64,000 bases of DNA from Aliikangiella maris (lineage in GTDB: Bacteria; Pseudomonadota; Gammaproteobacteria; Enterobacterales; Kangiellaceae): positions 124,001 through 188,000 of the forward strand of contig NZ_JBFDAH010000005.1 in NCBI RefSeq assembly GCF_040719265.1. The letters are read 5' to 3'. Position numbers and translations under genes: made by a program. Below are positions 10,387-20,321 of this stretch, piece after piece (position 1 is the stretch's first letter; each line of letters starts with the position of its first letter). The notes beneath the pieces were generated by a model. That model ran no database searches. It saw nothing but the letters and a program-made list of their open reading frames with translations, and was not told the origin of the DNA.

Positions 10387-13300
10387 TGAATCAACAGGCT
10401 TTGAAATTGCCATTATCGGTATTGCCTGTCAGCTTCCTGGCGCCAAAAATGTTGCTGAGTTTTGGGAGTTATTGGTCGCGGGTGAAAATGCAATTTCATA
10501 TTTTGATGAGCAGGAGCTGATTAATCAGGGGATTGATGCGAATCAAGTTGCACAAAAGAATTATGTCAAAGCGAAAGGGGTTTTTCCTGAGATTGCCTGT
10601 TTTGATTGGCGCTTTTTTGGTTATACGCCAAAAGATGCCGCTATTATGGATCCACAGGTTAGAGCACTACATCAAGGCGTTTACCATGCACTTGAAGATG
10701 CAGGTTGCTTAGAAGCGCTTCAAGAGAGTGGTAAATCAAAAGGTCGTAATATTGGCCTGTTTGCCAGCGCATCAGGTAATTTCAATTGGGAACTAGATAC
10801 GTATTTGCAAATTGCCACCGGCAGCGCAGCGCAATTTGCCGCATTACAATTAAATGACAAAGACTTTTTGGCAACGCGATTAGCTTATGCATTTGACTTA
10901 CGAGGCCCTGCGTGTACATTACATACGGCTTGTTCCAGCTCGTTATATAGTGTCGATGTTGCCTGTCGTAATTTATATACTGGCGCATGTGAGGCAGCGG
11001 TAGTGGCTGCTAGTGGTTTGTCTTTACCTGTTAAAAATGGCTATGTTTTCGAAGAAGGCATGATCAAATCTCCAGAGGGAAAATGCCGCCCTTTTAGTGA
11101 AGGGGCAAACGGAACGGTTGAAGGTAATGGAATGGGGGTTGTCGTATTAAAACCTCTCGAAGATGCACAAGAGAATAATGATAATATTTATGCGGTAATA
11201 CGTGGTATTAGTGCTAATAATGATGGCCAAAGAAAAGTGGGTTATGTGGCCCCCAGTATAGAAGGCCAGGTCGAAGTTATTCGCCGGGCAATGTACATGG
11301 CAGAAGTCAATGCAGAATCGATTGGTTATGTCGAAACTCATGGAACAGCGACTGAACTGGGCGACCCGATTGAAATTCAAGCTTTGATCAAAGCATTTGC
11401 AACCGATCAAAAGCAGTATTGTACATTAGGCGCACTTAAATCAAATATTGGTCACTTAGATACTGCGGCAGGTGTTGCTGCATTAATTAAAGCCTCATTA
11501 GTATTAAAACATCGTCAATTACCACCCAATGCTAATTTGACCGCGCCAAGTGAAAATATCAATTTTGCAGAATCACCTTTTAAGCTTTCTGACGAGTTAA
11601 GAGAGTGGCAACGTATACCTCACCCAGAACAATCAGACGCATTTTGGCCGTTGAGAGCAGGGGTCAGTTCATTTGGGATTGGTGGTACCAATGCACATGT
11701 TATTCTCGAAGAAAATATTCAAGAAGCACTCGCACAGGAATCTTTAGATCCAGTTGCTTTATTTGAACAAGAAAATTTAGCTAAAAACAAACCGCAACCA
11801 GATAATATTTTGTGTCTATCAGCGAAAACACAAAACGCATTAAATCGTATAAGAATAAATTTGCATCAATTTATTCAACAAAACCCAACTATTTCTGTTG
11901 CTGATCTATGCTTTAGCTATGCTATTGGACGTGAAAGCCATGAGTATCGTCATTTTTATCGTGTATCGACAATTGAACAACTTGAGCAACAATTAGCCGA
12001 AGATGTTACAGCTTTAAGTGATGAGGAAAACAATCTTGAGTCAACCGGATTAAAGACCTTAACAGCAGTCAAAGCGTTAACCAATTCGCCAAGAATTGCT
12101 TTTTTATTTCCTGGTCAGGGAACTCAGTACGCCGGCATGTCTCGCTCCTTATATGAACAGGATAAGACCTATCAAGGTATTCTCGATACACTATTAGCCA
12201 TTTGTGATGCGCAACAATTATTTCACATTCGCCGAATGTTACTGCAACCCACCGATGCTGATGCAGAAGCAATTCATTTAACGGCAAACTCACAATTATG
12301 TCTATTTGTAACTGAATTAGCGCTTGCCCATTATTTAATGTCATTAGGCATTAAACCTGATGCAATGATTGGTCATAGCTTAGGCGAGATTGTTGCGGCT
12401 ACTGTTGCAGAAGTACTCACCGTTGAAGATGCAATCCATCTGGTCAATCACCGTGGTCGTTTAATGCAATCAATGCAATCCGGTGCGATGTTAGTTGTAT
12501 TATGTACTAAAGATGCACTACAAGAAGTCATGACCGAGCACGTCGAAATTGCTGCCATGAATACTCCTGAGCAATTTACGGTATCAGGCACCCATCAGGC
12601 TATTGAAGAGTTTTGCCAGCTACTCGATAAAAACGCAATCATTTATCGACCAATAAAAACATCACATGCATTTCATTCATCAATGATGGATGGTGTTTTG
12701 CCCGAATTAAAAAGTGTAATTCAAGGAATTACATTAAATGAAGCTAAAACGCCTTACTTATCTAACTTAACTGGCGATTGGATAAGCGGCGAGCAAAATC
12801 AGGATGAAACCTATTTTTTAAATCATTTGCGACAAGCGGTTAACTTTTTAGGTGGAATTGAAACACTATTAGCGGATCAGAATCAAATTTTAATCGAGGT
12901 TGGGCCCGGCAATGTTCTTGGTGCATTAGTAAAACAAATTGCTGATGCCAACCAAATTGTGATGGACAAACCGGTATCAGTATTGCGTCAAGCAAAAATT
13001 GACTGTACCGATGAAACTTATTTTATAGAAGCACTTGGAAAAATTTGGTCGCAAGGTGTTTCTATACATTGGCAGAGTTTTTACCAGCAAAAACAGATTG
13101 CGGCTCGCCGAATTTCAACTCCAGGTTATCCTTTTGAGAAGAGTGAACTACCTGTTGGTAATGGCGATGTCAATCATGTTTTTAATACCCATTTGGGTAA
13201 CCTGGGCAATCTGACCACTGAGTCAAATGGTTTAACTGATAATCAAACGTCAGCGAAGCAACCAGTAAAAAGCGATGAAAATAAGCAAATCGTTCCTTAC

Positions 13301-16300
13301 TATTGGGACTGGAAGACTGAGCTGTTGACAGACAATAAAGACAAGTTTTCAGTTAAGTCCTGTTTTTTATTTGCGCTCGATAAAAAAGGATTCCAATTAT
13401 TTGCAACCATCGGTGGTTTGCGAATGACCACCATTAAAATTAATAATGTAACAAAGGTTAATCCATCAGAAAAATTATCTATCGCTGCCAATGAAAGTGA
13501 TGCTTATCAAAAACTTTTAGCACAAAAATCAATTAATAGTGAATTACCTGAGTTATTTGTCTGGTTTTGTGCATCGGAAAAAAGTGAAGATATTGAAAAA
13601 ACAAAATTGCAAATCAGTCGTGGTATTAAGACCATTACCAATCAATACCCCAATAAACATTTTGACTGTATTTTATGCATTGGTTATAGAACACCTATTG
13701 CGGGACAAATTAACCACGATATTAACCTTTGGTGTCGTAGTACTAATTTGCTTTATCCCAACATCAATGTAAAGTGCATTGAACTCGACTTATCATTTAA
13801 TGATCCGCTTTTGCTACAAAATATTGAAGCAGAATTATTTAATCAATTCGAATATCAACCACTGGTTCGTTTAAGTCAAGGACGAAGACAAGTCTGGGGG
13901 ATGAATGACTATCGAAGTGAACAGGTACAATCGATAAATAATACGTTACCGTCTGCACATCGTATATTGGTAATGGCATTAGAGCAGTTTCCATTAATTG
14001 ATTTTATTTCACAACTTGATCATCTGACCAAAGCTAGAGTTACTGGTTTATCGCTGAGTGTTAATCAAGCAAAACAACAGCAAGTGATCGAAAATGTTAT
14101 TGCTAAAGATCGACATTATGATCAAATTATAATTATTGATTCTTATTTGAGCTGTAACTATATTCAAGGCGAAAAAACACTAGCATCGATTAGCGATCTC
14201 GATAAAACATCGCTAGATGATGCACATCAGTTGTTTTATAAATCCTTATTACAAAAGATTAATAAATTTGATTGCCAAAGTTTTATTTACTTATCAACAG
14301 GTAGCGCCAGCTGGCTAGATGCTAACTCTATTGCTCACTATAAAGTGCGCAGCGATTTTGAGAAACGTTTAAGAACTCAAATTAAAGACAAGCATTTGTC
14401 GACGGTATTTTTACCTTTTGAAGAATCAGTAACTCATTGTGAATTCTATTTGCCCGATCAGCAAGCGCAGCGAGCTTTACTCAGCGTTATAAATAGTGGT
14501 TGGCATCAGGTTACGATCAAACCAGAAATGCAAGCGCTATTTGCCCCCGTGTCCTCGTTAATGCAACCTGGTTTGCTGCATGAGAAATCCCAAGATGAAG
14601 TTTCTAGTCATTCCCAGTTATCACAGGCTGAAGTAGAACAACCTGAGAGCTATCTAGATGATTTACAGAAGTATTGGTCACAAATACTGGGGATTACAGA
14701 ATTCTCACCTCAGGATAACTTTTTTGAACTCGGTGGGGATTCACTGCGAGTAGCACAATTAACCGCAGAACTTGAAAAAAATAGCATTAGCGTTTCACCA
14801 AACGTTGTATTTAATTATCCCGATTTACAGTCTCTAGCCGATTATCTTGAGAGTAAGTTTCCAAGAAATCAACATCGAATCAAGACAATTGTGCAACTTA
14901 CAGAAAAACTCAATGAAGCACTTCCATTGGCTTTTGGTTACCGGCTTTTCCCGTTGAACGAATCAATGGTAAATCATTCTCATACAGAGAAGGAAAAGCA
15001 GAGGGATTTTGATGATAAGTTATTGGATAAACAGTTATTAGATAAAGAGTTATTAGATAAACAGTCCAATTCATCAGAGCAAGTGTCGGTACTATATACC
15101 GAAAAACCTTTGACTGAAGCAGATTTGCTCGCAATGCAAGCAATCCTCAAAGAACAAACCGTAGAGTTTGCTGCTTTACCTAACTACATTTGCCAAAATG
15201 CCAATACTGAACTGTTTACAACTAACGATGAGTCAAATGTCACACAAGATATTTTCAGCGGTTCAGAGAAAAGTCTGAATGATGAGCTGTATCTGAAAGC
15301 GATAGATGAAGAGCAATTAGAAAGATTGTTAAATAACGTTCGCTTTCAGCAAAAACGTTTTGGGCGTAACCTGGTTAATGCGCCAATAGAAACTATTTAT
15401 AAAGTAAGCCCATTTCAAAAGATGTATCTTAAAAGTGATACTCGCGTTTCACTTTACGAAATGTTTATCAATAAGTACTTTGACTTAGAGTTACTGAATA
15501 AATCAGTAACCAAAATAATTAATAATCAAGGGTTATTACGGAGTAGTCTGGCTCGCAACTACAATGGATTATATTGGGAACAACATGAAAGAACCTCGCG
15601 GGTCAACTTGCCTTATATTGATATTTCCCAATTTAATGAGGATAGTAAACAAGCAATTGTTGAAAAGCTAATGAGTCAAGAATATGAAACAGATTTTGAT
15701 GCTGAAAATACGGTGTTATATCATGTTATAGTAATACGGCTTGACTATAAAAGGATCAATATTTTATTTAACCTGGATCATTCTATTTTTGACAATATGA
15801 GTGGCCAGGTAATGCAGCGGCATATTCTCGATGATTACGATGCTAGATTAATGGCCGAGTATCAGCCTAGTGCACAGTCTCATATCAAAAGCTATGATTT
15901 TTATCTGGAAAACTTGAATAAAGGACCACAAGGAATTACCGAAGAAAAATTAATTCAGTTGTTCGAGTTAAATCAATTTAATCAGGCCAAATTGGCGATT
16001 GAACAAAAAATCATACAATCTAAGAATGAAATAACGGCAAATACAAAACTCAAAAATAAAAATCAGTTTAAATACTGGCAGTACAAAATCACATTACCAT
16101 CAATTAACGGATATGAAGAGGAAGATTTAGCCTGGCAAATTACAACTGCTGGCCTAAGCTATTCGTTAGCCAGATATTTTGGGCAAGCAGAAATCCCCAT
16201 GAAATTACTTTACCAGGGGAGAAAATATCATGATATCTCTTTTTTCGATACATTAGGTTTGTTCATTGATGTTGTCCCATTATTAATTGATACCACCGAG

Positions 16301-16768
16301 AAAAATCCAACGTCATTAATCGGACGGCTCAGTGAGAAGCTTCAATATATTAATCGTTACAATATTAATTTTATGAACATGGTGATGAGTATTCCAATGT
16401 TGATAAAATGGCGTAACATATTGGGCTTAATCAGTGCTAAAAAGTTATCACAAAAAGATCCAATGATCTTGCTTAATCACACCGGAAAATCAGGAACCGA
16501 GTATCGTAAAATTATCGATTTTGCCACTAAAGAAATGTTAGATTCAGGCAAAATTGACTACGCCAGTTTTTATGTGATTAGCTCCGTAGTTGAAGGTGAA
16601 TTAATACTCGATATTCTTTGTTGTTTTGAAAATGATATGGAAAAAATCGGAAATATTATAAAAGAGGAGTTCCAAAACGTCATTGACTACTTTAAAGCCG
16701 GTGAACAACTACCGCAAGAAAAGCAATCAAAACCACAACCAGTCGGTTTAAATAACAGTAACATTTAA
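10373..16768 (+). CDS. Polyketide synthase KS-AT-degenerate KR-ACP with C-terminal condensation-like domain
   Basis: 2131 residues. The ketosynthase (about 8-450) has Cys187 in HTACSSS and His motifs THGTAT and SNIGH. The acyltransferase (about 575-870) has Ser669 in GHSLGE and SHAFHS near 764, the pattern typical of malonyl-CoA selection. Residues about 975-1395 resemble a ketoreductase fold, but the glycine-rich nucleotide loop is not recognisable and the catalytic region is reduced to YLSTGSAS...AHYKVRS, so it is probably inactive. The ACP Ser is about 1457 in LGGDSL. A Lys/Asp-rich spacer with a short tandem repeat follows. Residues about 1640-2110 look like a divergent condensation domain with DHSIFDN (His1803, Asp1807) in place of HHxxxDG. 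There is no thioesterase or reductase domain. As the last synthase gene of the line it probably adds a malonyl unit, and its terminal domain may release the chain by transfer to an acceptor. The terminal-domain call is less certain than the rest. Confidence 0.92.
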   Translation: MNLVNESTGFEIAIIGIACQLPGAKNVAEFWELLVAGENAISYFDEQELINQGIDANQVAQKNYVKAKGVFPEIACFDWRFFGYTPKDAAIMDPQVRALHQGVYHALEDAGCLEALQESGKSKGRNIGLFASASGNFNWELDTYLQIATGSAAQFAALQLNDKDFLATRLAYAFDLRGPACTLHTACSSSLYSVDVACRNLYTGACEAAVVAASGLSLPVKNGYVFEEGMIKSPEGKCRPFSEGANGTVEGNGMGVVVLKPLEDAQENNDNIYAVIRGISANNDGQRKVGYVAPSIEGQVEVIRRAMYMAEVNAESIGYVETHGTATELGDPIEIQALIKAFATDQKQYCTLGALKSNIGHLDTAAGVAALIKASLVLKHRQLPPNANLTAPSENINFAESPFKLSDELREWQRIPHPEQSDAFWPLRAGVSSFGIGGTNAHVILEENIQEALAQESLDPVALFEQENLAKNKPQPDNILCLSAKTQNALNRIRINLHQFIQQNPTISVADLCFSYAIGRESHEYRHFYRVSTIEQLEQQLAEDVTALSDEENNLESTGLKTLTAVKALTNSPRIAFLFPGQGTQYAGMSRSLYEQDKTYQGILDTLLAICDAQQLFHIRRMLLQPTDADAEAIHLTANSQLCLFVTELALAHYLMSLGIKPDAMIGHSLGEIVAATVAEVLTVEDAIHLVNHRGRLMQSMQSGAMLVVLCTKDALQEVMTEHVEIAAMNTPEQFTVSGTHQAIEEFCQLLDKNAIIYRPIKTSHAFHSSMMDGVLPELKSVIQGITLNEAKTPYLSNLTGDWISGEQNQDETYFLNHLRQAVNFLGGIETLLADQNQILIEVGPGNVLGALVKQIADANQIVMDKPVSVLRQAKIDCTDETYFIEALGKIWSQGVSIHWQSFYQQKQIAARRISTPGYPFEKSELPVGNGDVNHVFNTHLGNLGNLTTESNGLTDNQTSAKQPVKSDENKQIVPYYWDWKTELLTDNKDKFSVKSCFLFALDKKGFQLFATIGGLRMTTIKINNVTKVNPSEKLSIAANESDAYQKLLAQKSINSELPELFVWFCASEKSEDIEKTKLQISRGIKTITNQYPNKHFDCILCIGYRTPIAGQINHDINLWCRSTNLLYPNINVKCIELDLSFNDPLLLQNIEAELFNQFEYQPLVRLSQGRRQVWGMNDYRSEQVQSINNTLPSAHRILVMALEQFPLIDFISQLDHLTKARVTGLSLSVNQAKQQQVIENVIAKDRHYDQIIIIDSYLSCNYIQGEKTLASISDLDKTSLDDAHQLFYKSLLQKINKFDCQSFIYLSTGSASWLDANSIAHYKVRSDFEKRLRTQIKDKHLSTVFLPFEESVTHCEFYLPDQQAQRALLSVINSGWHQVTIKPEMQALFAPVSSLMQPGLLHEKSQDEVSSHSQLSQAEVEQPESYLDDLQKYWSQILGITEFSPQDNFFELGGDSLRVAQLTAELEKNSISVSPNVVFNYPDLQSLADYLESKFPRNQHRIKTIVQLTEKLNEALPLAFGYRLFPLNESMVNHSHTEKEKQRDFDDKLLDKQLLDKELLDKQSNSSEQVSVLYTEKPLTEADLLAMQAILKEQTVEFAALPNYICQNANTELFTTNDESNVTQDIFSGSEKSLNDELYLKAIDEEQLERLLNNVRFQQKRFGRNLVNAPIETIYKVSPFQKMYLKSDTRVSLYEMFINKYFDLELLNKSVTKIINNQGLLRSSLARNYNGLYWEQHERTSRVNLPYIDISQFNEDSKQAIVEKLMSQEYETDFDAENTVLYHVIVIRLDYKRINILFNLDHSIFDNMSGQVMQRHILDDYDARLMAEYQPSAQSHIKSYDFYLENLNKGPQGITEEKLIQLFELNQFNQAKLAIEQKIIQSKNEITANTKLKNKNQFKYWQYKITLPSINGYEEEDLAWQITTAGLSYSLARYFGQAEIPMKLLYQGRKYHDISFFDTLGLFIDVVPLLIDTTEKNPTSLIGRLSEKLQYINRYNINFMNMVMSIPMLIKWRNILGLISAKKLSQKDPMILLNHTGKSGTEYRKIIDFATKEMLDSGKIDYASFYVISSVVEGELILDILCCFENDMEKIGNIIKEEFQNVIDYFKAGEQLPQEKQSKPQPVGLNNSNI
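15020..15064 (+). repeat. In-frame 15-bp tandem repeat, three units
   Basis: Three near-identical 15-bp units (15020-15034, 15035-15049, 15050-15064) encode LLDKQ, LLDKE and LLDKQ. A partial unit encoding DK precedes them. They sit in the spacer between the ACP and the terminal condensation-like domain and would form a short charged helical linker. Slippage could change its length without breaking the frame. Confidence 0.85.
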
Positions 16769-16817
16769 TTGCGTTTTAAAAGTAAAGGACGACTTTAAAA
16801 TTTAGAGGAGAAAACGT

Positions 16818-18086
16818 GTGCTATTAAAGTTAGCCATTAGAAATACACTAAGATATCGCTTAAGGTTATTATTGAGCACCTTGGTGGTCGTCATTGCGAG
16901 TTTGGCATTGGTCAGCTCCATTGGAACGATTATAGGCACTAAACAAACATTGCAAGACAGTGTCATAAATACATTAACCGGTGATATTATTATTAAGCCA
17001 AAAGATTCGCCGGTTGACTTTTTCAAATTTACTTCCTCTCGCCGTTTACCCGTAATTGAATCGGCAATGGTCGAGCAGGTAATCAGCAAGTTAAATAGTG
17101 AACCTTCTGTAGAAGCTGCGTCGTCAAGAATTCGATTTGGATCGTTAATTGGTAATAATCAAAAGTCTGTACCAGCGATGGTTATGGGGGTCGACTTAAC
17201 TGCCGAACCGAAAGTTACAACTGATACCCAAACCATTATTCAACCAATACTGGATAATCTTTCAAGTGAGATTAATCAATCAGTATTATCTGACTATATT
17301 TTAGGTCGGCTAAACTTGGCACATGGTGATGAAGTTATTTTGTTTACTGAAACACCTGATGAATCTTTCAACGCAATGAATTTTAACCTCGCAGGTTCAA
17401 TTGCAACGCCGGTGCTGATAGATGAATATGTTAAGCAAGCCTTTTACATAGACATAAAAGCCGCTCGAGAATTGCTGTATTTAGACCAGTCGGCAGCCAC
17501 CGAAATTGTAATTCGCATGTCAGGAGATGCGCATAATGATTTACCAAGCGCTAAAGCTAAAATTCAGGCATTGCTCAGTGATGAACAACAGCGACATTTA
17601 GGTGTTTATACTTATAACGAAGTTGAAAAATCTATCGAAGGGATATCCGCTATCGCAATTGGAATTGGTGCAATTAATATTGGGGTTATTTTCTTGATTA
17701 TGATTGTAACTATTATGATTGTCACTACGATGACCCTGCACGAAAGACGATTTGAAATTGGTACCTTAATTTCATTGGGGATGTCGCCTAAATCATTGAC
17801 CCAACTATTTATGTTGGAAGTTATTTTGAAAATTGTTATCGGCTACACCGTTGGTTTTATTTTAGCGATTCTCAATTTAACCAGAATTAATGAGAGTGGG
17901 GGCTATCAGGCAACGAATATGCTCGAACAGTATTGGTATGGCGGTAAAGTTATGTTTCCTGTAGTCGATTATCGAATTGTACTACTTGGGTTTGTTATTA
18001 TCCTTTTTGTTGCGCTACTCAGCACCATTCGTTCATGTAGTAAAGCCGGTAAACAAGATGCCGTTGCTTTGTTATCGCATCAGTAA
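16818..18086 (+). CDS. FtsX/MacB-type ABC transporter permease (first of a pair)
   Basis: 422 residues starting at GTG, with a GAGGAG ribosome site at 16805-16810. The protein begins MLLKLAIRNTLRYRLRLLLS, followed by a transmembrane helix, a large periplasmic domain (about 40-270), and three further helices near 275-305, 325-350 and 385-405. This is the MacB_PCD/FtsX layout used by LolC/E and MacB, in which the permease drives substrate across the periplasm mechanically rather than through a membrane channel. The conserved cytoplasmic coupling region reads LHERRFEIGTLISLG. It follows the last synthase gene by 49 bp and is followed directly by a second permease. Together with the ATPase at 20322 it should form an inner-membrane complex. 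The substrate is inferred to be the product of the synthases. Confidence 0.88.
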   Translation: MLLKLAIRNTLRYRLRLLLSTLVVVIASLALVSSIGTIIGTKQTLQDSVINTLTGDIIIKPKDSPVDFFKFTSSRRLPVIESAMVEQVISKLNSEPSVEAASSRIRFGSLIGNNQKSVPAMVMGVDLTAEPKVTTDTQTIIQPILDNLSSEINQSVLSDYILGRLNLAHGDEVILFTETPDESFNAMNFNLAGSIATPVLIDEYVKQAFYIDIKAARELLYLDQSAATEIVIRMSGDAHNDLPSAKAKIQALLSDEQQRHLGVYTYNEVEKSIEGISAIAIGIGAINIGVIFLIMIVTIMIVTTMTLHERRFEIGTLISLGMSPKSLTQLFMLEVILKIVIGYTVGFILAILNLTRINESGGYQATNMLEQYWYGGKVMFPVVDYRIVLLGFVIILFVALLSTIRSCSKAGKQDAVALLSHQ

Positions 18087-18104
18087 TTGGGAGCCAAGAA
18101 TCAT

Positions 18105-19355
18105 ATGAACACATTGCTTAAAATTGGGTTAAGAAACTTATTTCGTAATAAGCAGCGCTCGCTCCAGCTTGGATTACTGATCGCCTTTTCAGCTTTTATT
18201 ATTTCTTTTTTTAGTCAGTTTCTAGCCGGTATTGTTAAAAACTTTAGTGGTACAGTGATTGAGCTGGCAACGGGAGATATTTATCTGGCAAGTCATCTAA
18301 ATGATGATGATGAAAAAAATATTTTTGATAGAGATTATGAATATTTCAGTCTCGATCCAGCAATCAAGCAAAAGCTTGCCACCATGGACGAAGTCAAGTA
18401 TTTGCATCCTCGACTGGAGGTGTTGGCACAGGTTTCAACTCACAATGATACCGTCAGTCAACAACTTTTGGCTTATGATTTATCGGTTGAGAAAAAACTC
18501 AACAATAACTTCAATTTTATTCAAGGAAGAATGTTACAAGCAGGCAAAAAAGAAATTATTTTGCCTAAAGATTTTGCAGAAAGGTATCAAGTTAAAGTTG
18601 ATGACTCATTAGCGGTATTAGCTAAAACAACCAAAGGCAGAATTAATGTTATTCGCTTAAAAGTTGTTGGTATTTTTACCATTAGTAATTTGTCAATTTG
18701 GTTTGAAAACTATTTGTATACGGATATTGGCTCAGCACAAATTATTGCCAATGACCCGAACGTAGCGACACGTATTAATATTGGATTAAAAGAAAATACC
18801 AATATTGAACAGTTTATTGAGAAAGTGGCACCACTAATTGAAGAGGTTAAAACGCCTACTAAAAAATCAGTGGAATTTACAAATTGGCAAGTTGGCGCTG
18901 AAAACTTTAAAATTCAAATACAAATGTTTGAAACCAGCTTTTTTGTGTTAATTATGATTGTTTGTCTGGTATTGGCTGCTGCGATTACCTTTACTACAAT
19001 TCTTGTGACTATGGAAAGAACTAAAGAAATTGCGACCTATGGCGGTCTTGGCGCTCGTCCTAAAAAGATTCGACGTATTCTAGTAACGGAAAATGTTATT
19101 TTATCTAATATTTTTTCAATTACGGGTATTTTGCTAGCAATAATTATCTATTTGATAACACAGCAGGTAGGCATTCCGGTTACTAGCGAATATGTTGCCA
19201 GTATTATTGGTTCATCACGTTTTTATCCTGCACTTGATATTGAAGGTTTTGTAGGTAGTTTTATTCTTACCTGGTTGGTCGCTTTTATCGCTAGTTATTT
19301 TGTTACACGTAGTGCAACTAAAAAGCCAATTGCTGATGCGATGGCTGATCGATAG
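18105..19355 (+). CDS. FtsX/MacB-type ABC transporter permease (second of a pair)
   Basis: I chose the ATG at 18105, with GGGAG at 18089-18093. A TTG at 18087 is in frame but overlaps this ribosome site. 416 residues: MNTLLKIGLRNLFRNKQRS, a first helix about 17-40, a periplasmic domain about 45-280, then three C-terminal helices. The coupling region is MERTKEIATYGGLGARPKK, the usual position for contact with the ATPase. The two permeases have similar lengths but clearly different sequences, as in LolC and LolE, which suggests a heterodimer. The short gap after the first permease and the direct run into the dehydrogenase and ATPase genes support one transcript. Confidence 0.87.
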   Translation: MNTLLKIGLRNLFRNKQRSLQLGLLIAFSAFIISFFSQFLAGIVKNFSGTVIELATGDIYLASHLNDDDEKNIFDRDYEYFSLDPAIKQKLATMDEVKYLHPRLEVLAQVSTHNDTVSQQLLAYDLSVEKKLNNNFNFIQGRMLQAGKKEIILPKDFAERYQVKVDDSLAVLAKTTKGRINVIRLKVVGIFTISNLSIWFENYLYTDIGSAQIIANDPNVATRINIGLKENTNIEQFIEKVAPLIEEVKTPTKKSVEFTNWQVGAENFKIQIQMFETSFFVLIMIVCLVLAAAITFTTILVTMERTKEIATYGGLGARPKKIRRILVTENVILSNIFSITGILLAIIIYLITQQVGIPVTSEYVASIIGSSRFYPALDIEGFVGSFILTWLVAFIASYFVTRSATKKPIADAMADR

Positions 19356-19366
19356 GAATAACACAA

Positions 19367-20293
19367 ATGACACGCTATCAAAATAAGATTATCTTGTTAA
19401 CTGGTGCCACTTCAGGCATTGGTAAAGTATTACTTAAACAGTTTGCTTCAATGGGAGCGCATGTATTAGCTGTGGGACGCAGTGAAGAGCGCTTAAACTC
19501 GGTAATCAATGAGGTTAAACAACAAGCAGACAATGCGAATGTTACCGCCGTTGTCATGGATACTTCTCAACTCGAGTCAGTGCGTAATGCAGCCGCCATT
19601 ATCAATGCGTCAATACCCAAAATTGATATATTGATTAATAATGCTGGCTATACCGACATGGGTAATCCTGCGGAGTATAAAACTAAAGAAGGGTTAGACT
19701 TAATCTATGCGACTAATTATTTTGGCCCCGTCCTGTTAACCGAGTTGTTATTACCATTACTTGAAAATACAGAGAAAGCACAGGTTCTCAATATTGCCAG
19801 TACGGCGATATTTAAATTTTATAACCCGAATAAAAAGCTCAGTATCATTGATGGAAATCCTAATCCAAAATATGCAACTTTAATGCGTTATGCCGAGTCT
19901 AAAATGGCATTGCTAATGTATTCGTTAGAGCGTGCCGAAGGGCTACGTCAAAAGAATATCTTTATGAATGGATTAATACTCAAGGATGTTGTTTTAGAAA
20001 AGGGTAAAACTGAGAACTGGTCAATGGCTGTTAAGTTGTTAAACACCATTATCGCCCCACTTAAGTTAACACGAGAACAAGCGGCGACACTTTATCTTGA
20101 TGTATTAGCACTGCAAGATAAAGCTGAATTTTTAGGCGAAGCAATCTCATCGTCTGGCAAGGTGGCTCGTTTACCGAAGTATGCCCTTGATCAGGAAGAG
20201 CAGATTAAACTTTTGCAATGTACTGGTGAAATAATCGGGGTTAAAGCACTTACCGAATATCAACATGAACCATCATCAGTTGTAGCCGTATAA
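19367..20293 (+). CDS. Short-chain dehydrogenase/reductase inside the biosynthetic operon
   Basis: 308 residues. The Rossmann loop TGATSGIGK is at about 12-20, the NNAG motif (LINNAGYTD) near 90, the catalytic Ser in NIASTA, and the Tyr-Lys pair in YAESK. It is a classical SDR with an extended C-terminus. A ribosome site (AGGA) lies just upstream, and the start is 11 bp after the permease stop. Because the ketoreductase-like region of the last synthase appears inactive, this enzyme is a plausible in-trans ketoreductase or tailoring enzyme. That is inference from context; the family also covers many unrelated alcohol and lipid dehydrogenases. Confidence 0.88.
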   Translation: MTRYQNKIILLTGATSGIGKVLLKQFASMGAHVLAVGRSEERLNSVINEVKQQADNANVTAVVMDTSQLESVRNAAAIINASIPKIDILINNAGYTDMGNPAEYKTKEGLDLIYATNYFGPVLLTELLLPLLENTEKAQVLNIASTAIFKFYNPNKKLSIIDGNPNPKYATLMRYAESKMALLMYSLERAEGLRQKNIFMNGLILKDVVLEKGKTENWSMAVKLLNTIIAPLKLTREQAATLYLDVLALQDKAEFLGEAISSSGKVARLPKYALDQEEQIKLLQCTGEIIGVKALTEYQHEPSSVVAV

Positions 20294-20321
20294 ACTTTTA
20301 TAAGCTGGAAAATTAACAATC

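Noticed and set aside
481..15143. Minus-strand ORFs of 60-130 codons across the synthase genes
   Set aside because: They lie in shadow frames of clear modular enzymes, lack ribosome sites and have no recognisable motifs.
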